Shown: positions 1-9,857 of the stretch, in pieces | Position numbering within the stretch: position 1 is the stretch's first letter | How the letters are laid out: each line of letters begins with the position of its first letter | Source: UBA11865 sp963749825 | Lineage (GTDB): Bacteria; Chloroflexota; Anaerolineae; Promineifilales; Promineifilaceae | Length of the DNA: 64,000 nt | Assembly (NCBI GenBank): GCA_963749825.1 | Contig: CAVVOI010000012.1 | Coordinates: 186,001-250,000 of the forward strand | Direction: 5' to 3' | Position numbers and translations under genes: made by a program | Notes under the pieces: model-generated | Database searches by the model: none | What the model was told of the DNA's origin: nothing | Seen by the model: the letters and a program-made list of their open reading frames with translations, nothing else

Positions 1-442
1 TCCGTGAATAAAAAACCAAGAAGGGAGAAAATGTGACGATTGCTGCGGTCAAAACGCCAGTTTCTGCGTTGAATAAGATCTTTCCTAATTGGTACATCAA
101 GCTGATAACCAATGTGCCGCAAAATACCGAAAACAATCGCAATGAAAACACGCTTGTACCAAGTAGTCTTCCCCAGATGTTAAGTAGGCCATAGTAAGCC
201 GGAACCTGGTTTAGCGTTAAGCTGTTAGCCATTGTTAAAAGCGAAAGATGGGCTCTCCTGCTGCTTATTATTTCGTCGATCCATATACTTGGTAATTCGA
301 GATCAAGCAAACGTATTGAAAAACCACACCAGATGAGGAAGAAGATTACCAGAAATCTAGACCGATCACTGAACAGAATATGATTATTCGCCACGAATTT
401 TCTTGGTGAGAATTTTCCAAGTAAATAGTTCATTTTTCGCAT
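1..442 (-). CDS. Partial GT39-like membrane glycosyltransferase, N-terminal 147 residues
   Basis: An open frame starts with ATG at 442 and runs off the left edge with no stop. The start is followed by a basic stretch and a first membrane segment (FLVIFFLIWCGFSIRLL, about residues 33-49). Next comes an acidic motif (WIDEI) and then NQVPAYYGLLNIWGRLLG, which matches the usual layout of ArnT/PMT_2 (GT39-like) proteins: DE in the first periplasmic loop, then P-x-YY-x-LL-x-x-W. Such enzymes move sugars from polyprenyl-phosphate donors on the outer face of the membrane. It is the last visible gene of the minus-strand glycan locus, 73 bases after the upstream glycosyltransferase. Its first 147 codons are unbroken, unlike most of its neighbours. 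The family is inferred from motif order only. Confidence 0.7.
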   Translation of the reverse strand, partial: MRKMNYLLGKFSPRKFVANNHILFSDRSRFLVIFFLIWCGFSIRLLDLELPSIWIDEIISSRRAHLSLLTMANSLTLNQVPAYYGLLNIWGRLLGTSVFSLRLFSVFCGTLVISLMYQLGKILFNAETGVLTAAIVTFSPFLVFYSR

Positions 443-515
443 TGTTCTGCAAAGCGATCCAATGCCAGAAGGAATTGACTACCTCCCGTGGCTCCAGTCT
501 CATTTCTTTAACCAA

Positions 516-1439
516 TTAGTCGATATCCAAGGTCATATCTTGTAACAGAAGACTATAGCTTCTAATTTGATCTCTAGACCACTCGGGTTTGGCAGGGTAA
601 ATAAGAGATGCAAATAGCACTTTTGCCAAAAACCGCAAGATCAATCCAATTTGCAATAATCTTTCGGTCCGCATCCCAAAATGTTTGAAAAAATAGAGAC
701 GTTTATTGTAATAGAGTTGGCTATTCGCCCATTCACTTCGCTGACTCGAGCTAGCCCCCCAGTGATGCTTTACATGAGCGGACGGGCAATAGAATACAGA
801 CCAACCAGCTAGTTGTAGGCGCTTAAACCAGTCGAAATCCTCAGAATAAAAAGCAAAACTTTCGTCGAGTTCCCCGATCTCTTGCTGTGCCGTTCTTCTT
901 GTCAAGGTACAAGCAAATGAAACGCGGTCTACTTTTTTGCATGCGGTTTGCGCCGAGTAAAAGTAGCGGCCGATTCTACCCCAAGGCTTGTTAAATATGT
1001 CGAGCAAATTTGGACCTGCAATCTCATTCACTACATCAGGTAAGTTCCCGTAACAGTTCTGAATTGACCCGTCCATGTTGTGAACCATTGGACCGACGGC
1101 CCCAGCCTCGGGAAAGCAGTCTAAGGAGTTCTTTAATAGGTCAACTGCACCTGGCATTAGCTCATTATCACTATTCAGAAATAGTATGTGCTCACCTTTT
1201 GCAAGCCGGAGCGCTTGGTTATTGGCGGCGGCAAAACCAATATTTCTATCATTTTCAATTAGCTTGACCCATAGAAAGTGATTTTTTACTAGCCTAACGC
1301 TGTTGTCTGAAGAGGCATTATCAACGACAAACACTTCGAATCGATTGTCGCCCGATTCGATAATACTTTGCTCGAGCGAGACAAGGCAGTGGGCGAGTAA
1401 CTCCTGAGTGTTCCAATTAACAATTATTACGGGAGATAT
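516..1439 (-). CDS. Family 2 glycosyltransferase with ATA at the expected start
   Basis: GT-A fold glycosyltransferase of the rhamnosyltransferase/WbbL type, about 307 residues, adding a sugar to a surface glycan in the cytoplasm. From an internal GTG at 1334 one reads FVVDNASSDNS, then NIGFAAANNQAL and LFLNSDNEL (the DxD-type donor and metal site). The same frame upstream of 1334 still encodes the typical first strand and helix of the family (VIIVNWNTQELLAHCLVSL). The codon where the initiator Met is expected (1437-1439) is ATA, and a TAG lies five codons upstream at 1452-1454. No ATG, GTG or TTG lies between them. Either initiation uses ATA or an internal codon, or an ATG has changed to ATA by mutation or consensus error. 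The body of the gene is otherwise intact. Confidence 0.75.
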   Translation of the reverse strand: MSPVIIVNWNTQELLAHCLVSLEQSIIESGDNRFEVFVVDNASSDNSVRLVKNHFLWVKLIENDRNIGFAAANNQALRLAKGEHILFLNSDNELMPGAVDLLKNSLDCFPEAGAVGPMVHNMDGSIQNCYGNLPDVVNEIAGPNLLDIFNKPWGRIGRYFYSAQTACKKVDRVSFACTLTRRTAQQEIGELDESFAFYSEDFDWFKRLQLAGWSVFYCPSAHVKHHWGASSSQRSEWANSQLYYNKRLYFFKHFGMRTERLLQIGLILRFLAKVLFASLIYPAKPEWSRDQIRSYSLLLQDMTLDID

Positions 1440-1511
1440 CGATTGAGTTGGCTAAATTATTCAAAGCTAGAGGATTATTTCGTATTTAGGTGGTCATCTA
1501 TACGAGGAATA

Positions 1512-2719
1512 TTATCGAACAGAAACAGAAGTACGATCTAGCATATCGACAAGAATTTGGGCCGATTTGCTGCCAATCATAATGCATTTCGGCGTCGTCT
1601 CCCTCGCCCTTTGGGTCAATTTTATGCGCAAATCCTCGTGCTCCAGTAAACGTACAGTTTGTTCTGCGAAGACAGCTGGATCGTCGGCAATGAGCAGATC
1701 ATTTTCATCAGAAACAGCGAGACCCTCCACACCCTTGGCCGTGGCAATGATCGATGTGCCCAGAGCCATCGCCTCCAGAATTTTTAGACGAGAACCTCCA
1801 CCTACGCGGAGAGGCGCCACCAGTGCCATTGCTGAGGCTATTTCTAACCGGATGTCATCCACATACCCTGTCAGCCTGACACTCTCATCAAGCGCCAATT
1901 GCTCTATTGCAACGCCGTCGATCGAGCCAGTTATGACCAGCGAAACTATGGGCATTTTCCGCCTGATAAGAGGATAAATTTCTTTCAGAAAATAATCCAT
2001 AGCATCATAGTTAGCCGAATAAGTCAAAGCACCGCTATAGACCAACCTACCAGGAATTGGAGTGGCGAGCCTGGGCCGGTTTAACTGGCAATCCACGCCA
2101 TTTGGTACGATTTCAATCTTCACCCTAGTACTGTTTAACAGCATGGCGCTCGCAAAATTCCTTATCTTGCTCGGAAACCATTGTGATCAAGTCAAATTCG
2201 GGTAATAGCTTTCTTTCGTATCGCTTGGTTTTTTGAAAACTCGCCCAAGTTCTTGATTTCAGTATAGAAGATTCCGAACGACAGAAGCGATCATACATAA
2301 GCCTGGAAAATGAGTTATGTTCTTCGAGCACTTTCGTTATAACTTTTTCCGCTTGAAGAGCGTATGACGCCATAATTTCGCCAGAGGAGATGACGATGTC
2401 AAAATCATCTGAAGCCAATATTTGTTTTACCAATTGTTCCATCGCTGGGATTGGCTTACTGACTGACAGGTTTTGAGGACATAAATCGCCGAAGGATATT
2501 TTCTCGATTTCTCTCGAAAGGATCGACATTGATTGTGTCAACCGATCGGCACATCATTAACAGCTGCGATTCCAATTCTGGGCGGGCTGTCCCAAAGCTG
2601 AAAGCAACGAGGTCTACATCGTGGTCTATTGCTAGCGCCCTAAGTAGATGATAAACGCGGATTTTTGAGCCGTTGTCAGGTGGACTTGGAAACCAAGTCG
2701 ACAGAAAAAGAATACGCAC
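1512..2719 (-). pseudogene. GT4-family glycosyltransferase broken by frameshifts
   Basis: One glycosyltransferase of the GT-B/GT4 type (about 400 residues when joined) is spread over three frames. 2719-2456 encodes the N-terminus (MRILFLSTWFPSPPDNGSK), about 2530-2125 the middle (PAMEQLVKQILASDDFDIV to VSEQDKEFCERH), and about 2144-1512 the C-terminal domain. The last has IVPNGVD, the loop VAPLRVGGGSRLKILEAMA and GTSIIATAKGVEGL. Near the 3' end, a second frame over about 20 codons reads EMHYDWQQIG, the normal family ending, so two further compensating indels are likely there. Residues between lesions are well conserved and the total length is normal. This fits very recent inactivation or consensus indel errors rather than old decay. 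Confidence 0.75.
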
Positions 2720-2740
2720 CGGTTAACCAAGAAACTTGCG

Positions 2741-3290
2741 TCAATTTAGTTTATAAGTGAGATTACGATTACGATGGCCGATCGTCCTTGCTGGCACTCC
2801 GGCTCCTGTAAGATAGGGCTCAACATCATGGGTCATGACAACTCCAGCAACTATCACGGTGCCTTCACTCATTGTAGTGCTGGGTAATTAAAGCCCGTGC
2901 ACCGACAAATACATGACTGTCGACTACTACCGGCGACCCACGGTTCTCAAAAGTAGGACTGTGGGGATCGTGGTCAAGCGTGAAGATTGCACTCCCTCAG
3001 GAAACGCTAACATTATTGTGGATTGTTAGCCCAGACCGACCGTCAAGCAAAACATCACGATTGATGAAACAATCATCACCGATAGCAACTCCTAAGGGAA
3101 CATCGAATCGGCAGCCACGATGGATAGTTGTCAACATCCCCAATTGGATGCCGAGAATATTTCGATAGACGAAGATTCGCAGTTTGCGAGATAGCACCAG
3201 ACTCATAATCTCTGCCAAGAAATCACGAGTATCAACCCTATTGTAATAAAGATTGTTCAATGCTTGCCTGATCTTACAGGAAATGATCAC
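2741..3290 (-). pseudogene. Left-handed beta-helix (hexapeptide) acyltransferase, nonsense and frameshift
   Basis: Hexapeptide-repeat O-acetyltransferase of the WbbJ/maltose-acetyltransferase type, about 180 residues. The ATG frame at 3290 runs through IHRGCRFDVPLGVAIGDDCF and INRDVLLDG to a TGA at 2997-2999. The same frame continues with GSAIFTLDHDPHSPTFENRG and SHVFVGARALI. The TGA stands where relatives usually have Trp (TGG). One base of shift later, near 2880, the remaining frame reads SEGTVIVAGVVMTHDVEPY and GVPARTIGHRNR, ending at TGA 2741-2743. All parts align without loss of material. Presumed role: acetylation of a sugar in the surface glycan. It lies between two broken glycosyltransferases. 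Confidence 0.75.
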
Positions 3291-3422
3291 CGAACTCGTG
3301 ACGGAAATCTTGACTTTTTAATGATCGTGCTTCCCGCAACTTCATGCCAATGAGGCCTTGAGCTATGTCAAAGTTCCATCGTGATGTTTGAATGATTCGC
3401 GTCGGCAGCCATTAATAACTCT

Positions 3423-4618
3423 TCAAGTTTCTTTATCATAATCTCCAGGCTGAAATTCGTTGACCACTTTTTCTTCGCCACGTTTTTGTAGTTCATACCG
3501 TAGTTCGTCATCATCCAAAACGCGCTATTTGTTCTGCAAGTGCTGTACTGTTCTCGGCCGGAAATACAAGCTATTCACCTCATCACGCAATAGTTCCCCA
3601 GTGCCACCCGTATTGGTGCCGTTCCAGCGATCCGCGGTCATCGCCTCAAGGACAACTCTGGAAAATGGTTCGGATGCGGCGTAGGTAATCGCAAGACGTC
3701 ATTTGTTGCCAGCAATCGGGCATCGTTCTTCCAAGGAACCCATTTTTGAAGAGTGACACGATCCTCAATTTGATTTTGAGGAACTGATTGTATTAGACCG
3801 TTCGTACTCCATTCGACCACTGCCGGCGATAAGTAAAAGAAGAGTTCCGACGTGGTCTTTTCTTTGCCAGGTAGGCGATGCTTCTATGGAGGTATGTACT
3901 CCTTTATCCGGGGTTATACGGCCTGCTTGTAAGATTCGCAACTGCTTCCCGCGTCTGGACTCGACTGGTCTCCAATATTTTTCCACTTCGACACCATTAT
4001 AGATGACCTGAGGACCACTCGGTAAAGTTTCATCGGCTAGACCAATATCGAGCATGTATTCACTTACGACAGCGGCGTGTTCCATGCGAGGACCCATCGC
4101 TTTACCTTCAGCGGCCAGCACCTCGATGACCAGACGCTGGAATGGTTTTTTGAGCGCAAGGCGCCAGTTTCCAGCTGGCGCCGATCCAAATACTGCGAAA
4201 ACTCATCTCGCTCGGCCGGTGAATAGCCGGCTAGCCAATAAGCTACAGCAACTTTTCGATTCTGCTCACTCATTATTGCCATTTCTCTAGGAAGCATCTG
4301 TAAGTTCCAGATAGAACCACATCCGGTTCCAGGTCAACCAATAATTTCTGGAGAACATTGAGTTATATTTTCATCTCTTCGCCGGGTCAGAATCGATGCT
4401 TGGGCCAGTAAACGGATTGTACCTGGGTCGCAACTTCGGATAACGATAAATATTGATTTTTTCCAGCACTTCCGTCCCACGATGACGGTGATCGCTCGTG
4501 AGTTCCACCACATCGTGCCCTCGCCTGGAGAAGCTTTCGGCCACATCTCGGCACAATTGTTCGTAACCGCCAATTTCGAATGGTCGATAAATAATTTGTG
4601 ATCAACAGTATGGCGCAT
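3423..4618 (-). pseudogene. GT4-family glycosyltransferase with many frameshifts
   Basis: A second GT-B/GT4 glycosyltransferase of about normal length, cut by at least six single-base shifts. In order: ATG at 4618 (MRH), one shift, LLITNYL, another shift, PFEIGGYEQLCRDVAESFSR and RGHDVVELTSDHR (to about 4371). Then LPREMAIMSEQNRKVAVAYWL (about 4290), EGKAMGPRMEHAAVVSEYM (about 4110), and VIYNGVEVEKYWRPV with LQAGRITPDKGV. The end reads IEDRVTLQKWVPW (about 3770), VVLEAMTA (about 3650), LVFPAENSTALAEQIARF in another frame (about 3560) and LDDDELRYELQKRGEEKVVNE to a stop near 3423. Family residues are kept between the breaks. The IS630 element begins 23 bases upstream of the start. Confidence 0.7.
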
Positions 4619-4659
4619 CGATTGCAAATTTCTTAAGCTACTGAGCCTTGCATATGTTT

Positions 4660-5207
4660 CTAAACTTCATAACCTGCGTCCCGAATAAAAGCTTGGATCA
4701 ATTCTGGTCTGCGTTGCATGCGCCTTTTCGCCTTAAGAATCAACGTTTCGACTTGCGAAAGATAATCACAGGGTGTATTCGCCAGTTCAGCCACTTTCAG
4801 ATAGCTCCAAACCCATTCCGTTGGATTGAGGTCCGGTGCATACCCCGGCAATTGCTCCAAGTGGATCCGTTGCGCAGCACCCGCAGCCAAATAGGCTTTG
4901 AGTTTCTTGGACCGATGAGTCGGGTTGCCATCCCAAATCACCAGCAACAAACCCGGGATCAAACGTTGCAGTTGCCCAAGAAAGGCGACGACTTCTTTGC
5001 TGGTAATCGAGTGGTCGTACACTTTCAGAAACAGCCGACCTTGCGGGGTGACGGCTCCGATAAGTGAGAGATGGTTATAGGACAGATATTCCTTCAAGAT
5101 AGGAGTCTGACCGCATGGGGCGTATGTGCGCACAACGATCGGCAGCAGGTAAACGCCCGATTCGTCTATGAAGACGATGGTCCGACCTTCTTCGGCGGCC
5201 TTTTTTT
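4660..5207 (-). CDS. IS630 transposase, second frame (DDE catalytic domain)
   Basis: Catalytic part of the transposase in the -1 frame relative to the first frame. It shows the three acidic residues in their usual contexts: Asp in IVFIDESG, Asp in LLVIWDGNPTHRS, and Glu in APDLNPTEWVWSYLK. It ends RDAGYEV at TAG 4660-4662, inside the left inverted repeat. The frame is open further upstream to 5643, but that part does not look like transposase and overlaps the helix-turn-helix frame. Expression is therefore expected through frameshifting at the A7 run (5201-5207). It cuts and joins the element ends at TA sites. Confidence 0.85.
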
Positions 5208-5666
5208 CAATGCCGGCCAGCGTTCTTCCTGCCAACGTTGGATTTCTGCTTCCTTGCGTTGCTTGGCACGCCGGATCGGTTTTTGGGGGGTCCACCCCAG
5301 GTCCTTGAGAATCCGGCTGACGTGTGCCGGGTGGTACTTCACGCCGAACTCGCGCTGGATGACGGTGGCCACCCGAGAACAGGTCCACAGGCCGCCTCGA
5401 AATCCGAAGCTTTCTGCGCCGCGCTCCAACAACTCCGGAAGCTTTTCCCGGTCGACCTGGCTCAAGCGCAAAGGAGCTCCCGATTTGGGTTGCTCCCGGA
5501 GCGCAGCTTCGCCGCCTTCCTTGCCGCGCTTGACCCATTGGCTGACGGCGCCTTTGGTCACGCCAAGAGCTTCGGCGATATCCTTTTGCATCCAGCCCGA
5601 TTGGTACAAAGTCCAGGCTCGCTTGCGGCGTTCTGTTTTCCAATTGGTCGATTTATCCTTTCCCAT
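5166..5666 (-). CDS. IS630 transposase, first frame (helix-turn-helix part)
   Basis: A 166-residue first frame of the transposase. It has an N-terminal helix-turn-helix (about residues 20-50: GWMQKDIAEALGVTKGAVSQWVKR) followed by a second winged-helix-like region (SRVATVIQREFGVKYHPAHVSRIL), as usual for DNA end recognition in IS630 transposases. The frame ends in PALKKRPPKKVGPSSS at 5166, just past a run of seven A (coding strand) at 5207-5201. A -1 slip on this run joins it to the DDE frame, giving a fusion of about 335 residues. Unfused, it could act as a DNA-binding regulator of transposition. Confidence 0.85.
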   Translation of the reverse strand: MGKDKSTNWKTERRKRAWTLYQSGWMQKDIAEALGVTKGAVSQWVKRGKEGGEAALREQPKSGAPLRLSQVDREKLPELLERGAESFGFRGGLWTCSRVATVIQREFGVKYHPAHVSRILKDLGWTPQKPIRRAKQRKEAEIQRWQEERWPALKKRPPKKVGPSSS

Positions 5667-5769
5667 GCGGTCAATCAGACCGCAGTTTAGCTATTTGTGC
5701 AAGGCTCAGTAAATGGACATATTGTCACCCGACTTTGTCCTAGCTATCAGGGCAGGCTCTTTTCGGAAC

Positions 5770-7142
5770 TCAACCCGCATTTTCCGAAGATAGGTTGTCA
5801 ATGCCATATGCCGCAAAAATGATGAGTATGGCATCAACGGGAAGACGGTAGCGTACAGCCGCCCAGGTAGCCAAATGGATGAAAGTGTAGAGGCAAACAA
5901 ATAATATCAGTAACAATTGATAGTAGATTCGCAAGTCCCAGCTCTCAGGATCTGTCCGATCATCTGATTGGAACGAGATGTTTATCTTCCTGGTTCTGAG
6001 TACGTTCCGGCAGGCAAGAATTAACCCATAGATCATAAACGGTAAAAATATACCAATACTCAGGACCCGCGAGATGTTGCTAAGCAAGGACGAAGTAGAA
6101 GTTGGCCAGAAAAGAAAGTAAACAGGGATGCGACTCAAAGACAACAGGATGTATCGACCTGGAGCGAGAAGGATCTGCTTCAACCCTTCCTGTAAGAGTG
6201 CCCTGTCGAGAGCCGCTTCATCAAGATTGGTCAAATCCTCTGGAATAAGATCTTGATAGCTCACACCATGATCCGCCGAGAGTACAGGTTCAAAACGAGT
6301 ACCGTAAATGGGATGATTGCTCCAAAAAAGAGCGAATCCCGAATTCGTATTTGGCATTGTCAATCGACCAAACGCATAGTAATTTCTGATGACGGCCGGC
6401 GAAATCAGTACAACTGAGACAACGCCCGCAATGAGCATAGAAATTAAAACCGTGTGGAGCTTCTGCCTGCGCCAGGCAGTCCAGATAAGCCATCCAAAGA
6501 GAGCAAATACGAAGATGACGATGACCTGTCTTAGTAACAATGTGATGGATATCGCCACTCCTAGCTCTATGCCCCGATAAAGTTGGCCGCGATTTTGGAG
6601 CTAACCCCTGGGATCTGGGTCGATGGCTCGGATACGACACGAATGGCCACATCTATGATCCAAAGAATGCCAACGATATAGAGCGCTTCGGTCATCAAGG
6701 ATGCTGAATAGATCACGAAGTAAAGGTATACGGCCGAAATTGCAGCGGCAATGAGGGCGGTCCGGTCGTTGAAAGATCTCTTTCCAATGCGATAGATTAG
6801 TACCGGTGTGACAATACCAGCGACGACCGCTTGAAGCAGCCTCGCCGCCAATGGATGGTGATCCAAAAGTCGGTAGACACCTGCCAGGAACAATGTGTAG
6901 AGATATGACCAGTGCGCGGTAGGTTCTCCTGCTCTCGTGAACGGCCAGGAAAATTGGTCAAAGGTGAATCCATGTCCATTGATTACTCTAATAGCTAAAG
7001 AGTCATAAAAGTATTGATCATAGGTCCCGGCTCTTATCTCCTCAATGGTATCGCCTAGAAAAAAGGATGTCGCTACTCTCAGTAAAAGCGAAATACAGAT
7101 AAAGATCAACAATGGGATTAAGAAACGCTTCTCATGTCCCAT
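5770..7142 (-). pseudogene. GT39-like membrane glycosyltransferase, single frameshift
   Basis: An integral membrane protein of the PMT_2/ArnT-like superfamily, about 455 residues if the frames are joined. The first frame (7142-6567) gives a signal-anchor (FLIPLLIFICISLLLRVATSF), TYDQYFYDSLAIRVINGHGF and AHWSYLYTLFLAGVYRLL, the usual first-loop layout. It stops at KIAANFIGA. The second frame (open above 6558, ending 5770) resumes with LYRGIELGVAISITLLLRQ and six to seven more membrane segments, including WAAVRYRLPVDAILIIFAAYG, the typical RYRLPV ending of the family. The shift lies at about 6570-6600. All visible family regions are present, so a one-base error or a recent mutation is likely. 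It lies 58 bases from the right end of the IS630 element. Confidence 0.75.
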
Positions 7143-7203
7143 TACTTTGAACCTTCAATCTGATAAATGAGAAATATGCCGTTGAGAAACAAAGATTTAT
7201 CCA

Positions 7204-8619
7204 TTAAGCCGAATCTGAGTCTCCCGCCATCTTCTCTAGCGCAACTAAACCGCCCAGAAATAGCCACACTAACACACTAGCCTGGAAGCCAGGGAAACCG
7301 ATGTTGTAGACAAAAGGCAGGATCCAATCAGCTAATAGCATGATCACCAACGCTCCAGTACCTGCGGCTAACATACCAGTTATATAGCCAGCTTCAAATC
7401 CGGTCTTATACTTTGAGCGAAGCCGTAGAATTAAGGCAATCATTTCGGCTACAAACCAAAAAAACAAAGCCAAACCGATAACCCCAGAATGGGAAAAAAT
7501 ATCTATGTAATTGTTGTGTGAGCTAATCCGCGGCTGATTCCAGAAGGCCCCGAGATAGGGTAATGGAGTCATGGCCGCGTAATTACGATAGGCCGCCGGC
7601 CCCAAGCCAGTTATTGGGTTACGCCAGGTAACATCTAATACCCTTTCGGCCAAGATCAAACGAGAGCCGCCGCTGAGTTGCCATTCCAATTCACCGCCAG
7701 CAAAATTCCAGATCGTGGGTACGAGGACTCCCACTGCCGCCATGACAAGTAATATAAGGAGAGCAAGCCACCGTAAACGAGGCCATTTCAAGGAAATCAG
7801 AACGACGATAACACAACCGACAGCCAACCAATTGGAAGTTGAAGCCCGGCCAACAATGAATGAATAATAAGAAACTGCAGCTAACGTAACAATCAGAAAA
7901 AACCGCCAGCGATTAGACAATTCGCGATTATATAATAGCTGGCCCCCAGCCAGAGCTGCCAGCAACATCCAAAATGGAGCCCTGACGATAGCAATCGTCG
8001 CCCGCGCCAAAATGATTCGATTACCAAGAGGAACCATATAGGCAATGGCAAGCAGACCAGCGATTACCAGGAATGAGGCCGTCAACCCCCATAGCCAGCG
8101 TTTGCTAAGAATGAGATAACTCCCCAACCAAAAAACGATAGCTGAGAATACGTACATTAACCATTGAGCGATTTGGACAACGATAAATCGATCATTGCGC
8201 GGTACCATCGGATCCCATAAGGCGTTTCCAATCAGCAAGGATATGAGGTTGGCCAATAAGAATAAGGCTAAGGGCAGGAATGTCCTTGAACCACCAATTC
8301 TTACATCCTGACGTCGAAACATTGCAAGCAAAACAATCCCAACTAGTCCCGGAACAATCAACGTTGCCGGATTCAGAACCACCTCGCTGCCAGTAGGAAT
8401 CTCGAGATTCAGAAGTAGTGCGGCGGCAACCAATACAAACAAGCCAAGGACAGGGTGTTGGAGCAAGATTACCACCACCAATGCAGCTACCAGTAGTCCA
8501 AGCCACGACCAGGAAGCACGGCTCCCTAAAACAGCGGCCGCGACCAGGACCAGCCCTACAATCAGACCGGTCTTTACCAAATTGTTTGATAATTTAGTTA
8601 TTCTGAAATCAGTCACCAA
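7204..8619 (-). CDS. O-antigen ligase/polymerase-type membrane protein (Wzy_C)
   Basis: A 471-residue protein with about 11-12 hydrophobic segments. A long loop near residues 330-380 contains GPAAYRNYAAM and then HNNYIDIFSHSGVIGLALFF, the characteristic C-terminal signature of the Wzy/WaaL family (PF04932). These proteins polymerise repeat units or join glycans to an acceptor on the outer face of the membrane. The reading frame is intact. It overlaps the end of the preceding glycosyltransferase by 11 bases, so the two are probably translated from one message. The same locus encodes a second Wzy-like protein (16470-18380), so one may be the polymerase and the other the ligase. Sequence alone does not decide which. 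Confidence 0.8.
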   Translation of the reverse strand: MVTDFRITKLSNNLVKTGLIVGLVLVAAAVLGSRASWSWLGLLVAALVVVILLQHPVLGLFVLVAAALLLNLEIPTGSEVVLNPATLIVPGLVGIVLLAMFRRQDVRIGGSRTFLPLALFLLANLISLLIGNALWDPMVPRNDRFIVVQIAQWLMYVFSAIVFWLGSYLILSKRWLWGLTASFLVIAGLLAIAYMVPLGNRIILARATIAIVRAPFWMLLAALAGGQLLYNRELSNRWRFFLIVTLAAVSYYSFIVGRASTSNWLAVGCVIVVLISLKWPRLRWLALLILLVMAAVGVLVPTIWNFAGGELEWQLSGGSRLILAERVLDVTWRNPITGLGPAAYRNYAAMTPLPYLGAFWNQPRISSHNNYIDIFSHSGVIGLALFFWFVAEMIALILRLRSKYKTGFEAGYITGMLAAGTGALVIMLLADWILPFVYNIGFPGFQASVLVWLFLGGLVALEKMAGDSDSA

Positions 8620-9857
8620 GCAAAACCCCAGTGCAAAATGACTCTAGCTCATTTAACATTCGATCGAAAGTCAACTGGGTTCGGGCTGTTTCCTGGCCCG
8701 CCTTTCCCAAGGATAGGAGCTGTTTAGGCTCGTCTAAGATCCTTGACAGCTGCCGAGCCATACCGTACGCATCACCTGCTTGAAAAGTAAGGCAATTTTC
8801 ACCATTGATAAGAATTTCCTGGCTGCCTCCTGTCGTAGTGCTGACCAAGGCTAAACCAGATGCTAGCCCTTCCATCATCATTCTAGCCAATGGCTCTGGC
8901 CAACGTGATGGGAATAGGAGTACATCTTGATCCCTAAGTATTGGCAGTAGGTCTTCTCGATTAAGCCAGCCAGGTCGTTTCAGATAGGGTCCAAGTTCAT
9001 TTTTCGTAACATAGTCGTCGATCCAGTTCTCAAAATCAGGGTGTCCTGTTGCCAACCAGGCTAAGTTGAAATCTTTTTGGTCCATATTGCTGGGCAAGTA
9101 TGTTGACTGCTTCCAATGCCGTATCAACGCCCTTTGCATAAGAGAGGCTGCCGGCATAAATCATTTTCATCGGCAAAGTTCCAGCATCCGATTTTTCGTC
9201 GTTCAACGGCCGGAAGAATTTTTCAATCTCGATCCCACCATGAATAATTCTGGCATTGGGCATGCTGAGTCCCTCAGCGCGAAGGATATCTAACACGGCC
9301 TGACTGACACAAGCAACATGTCTGAAATCTGGAACCGCCGATCTCTGGCGCTTTATTAAGGCTGGGATAATGGTTCGGGCTGGCTTTTTAAGCACTTCAA
9401 CCAGCATCCTATCTTCCCTTGACATCCAGAAAGCTGAATGGGGATCAAGTTCAATGGGCCAATATCCACAAAAATAATAAGCTACTTTGTCAAGCATCAA
9501 TTGCTCAGCCAATACTGCCAGTTGGTAATTGAGCTGCCACATCCCCCAAACGAAGACTAGATCCGGCTTAAAATCGTTTATATGGCGAACTAAGACTTCA
9601 GCATTCGCCTTATCCTGTTTGGCAAGTTCAAAAAAGAATGATCGAGGACGGTAGTGGTTAAGATCACTATCTAGGTATAGTTCCCGGTAGACGTTCGGTT
9701 CTGGCTGAAGAATCAAATCACGCCGGTACCTGCTGGTCAGAACCGCAATCTCATGACCCCGCTCGCTAAAGGCAACGGCTACATCTCGCGCCCATTGTTC
9801 CCAACCACCCCGATCGGCCGGTGGATAAAAATTGGAGAGAAATAGTATTCGCATCAA
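8609..9857 (-). pseudogene. GT4-family glycosyltransferase, single frameshift
   Basis: A GT-B glycosyltransferase of about 415 residues split by one shift near 9045. The first frame (9857-9036) holds MRILFLSNFYPPADRGGWEQW, SERGHEIAVLTSRY, CVSQAVLDILRAEGL and MKMIYAGSLSYAKGVDTAL, then LSLVGNRTP and a stop. The second frame resumes with ATGHPDFENWIDDYV, LLFPSRWPEPLARMMMEGLA and the donor-binding region GLALVSTTTGGSQEIL. It ends at 8609, overlapping the downstream ligase gene. In family members LVG-x-G-x-P-x-FE is continuous, so one indel explains the break. Presumed role: addition of a sugar to the lipid-linked glycan in the cytoplasm. Confidence 0.75.

Larger units (their letters stand above)
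4641..5709 (-). mobile_element. IS630-family insertion sequence, complete
   Basis: Both ends carry the inverted repeat CTGAGCCTTGCA: 4641-4652 on the left, and its complement at 5698-5709 on the right. The match extends imperfectly to about 28 bases (21 identical). Each end is flanked by TA (4639-4640 and 5710-5711), the target dinucleotide that IS630/Tc1-type elements duplicate. The 1069-bp element carries a two-frame transposase on the minus strand. It lies between the frameshifted membrane glycosyltransferase (5770-7142) and the GT4 pseudogene (3423-4618), so it separates the left part of the glycan locus from its upstream genes. Both frames of the transposase are undamaged. Confidence 0.9.

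Noticed and set aside
4660..5643. Full 327-residue frame as a single transposase ORF
   Set aside because: Only the part after the A7 run resembles a DDE transposase; the upstream part is out of frame with the helix-turn-helix region.
5706..5900. 64-residue minus-strand frame right of the IS element
   Set aside because: Shadow of the membrane glycosyltransferase ending at 5770; no family resemblance.
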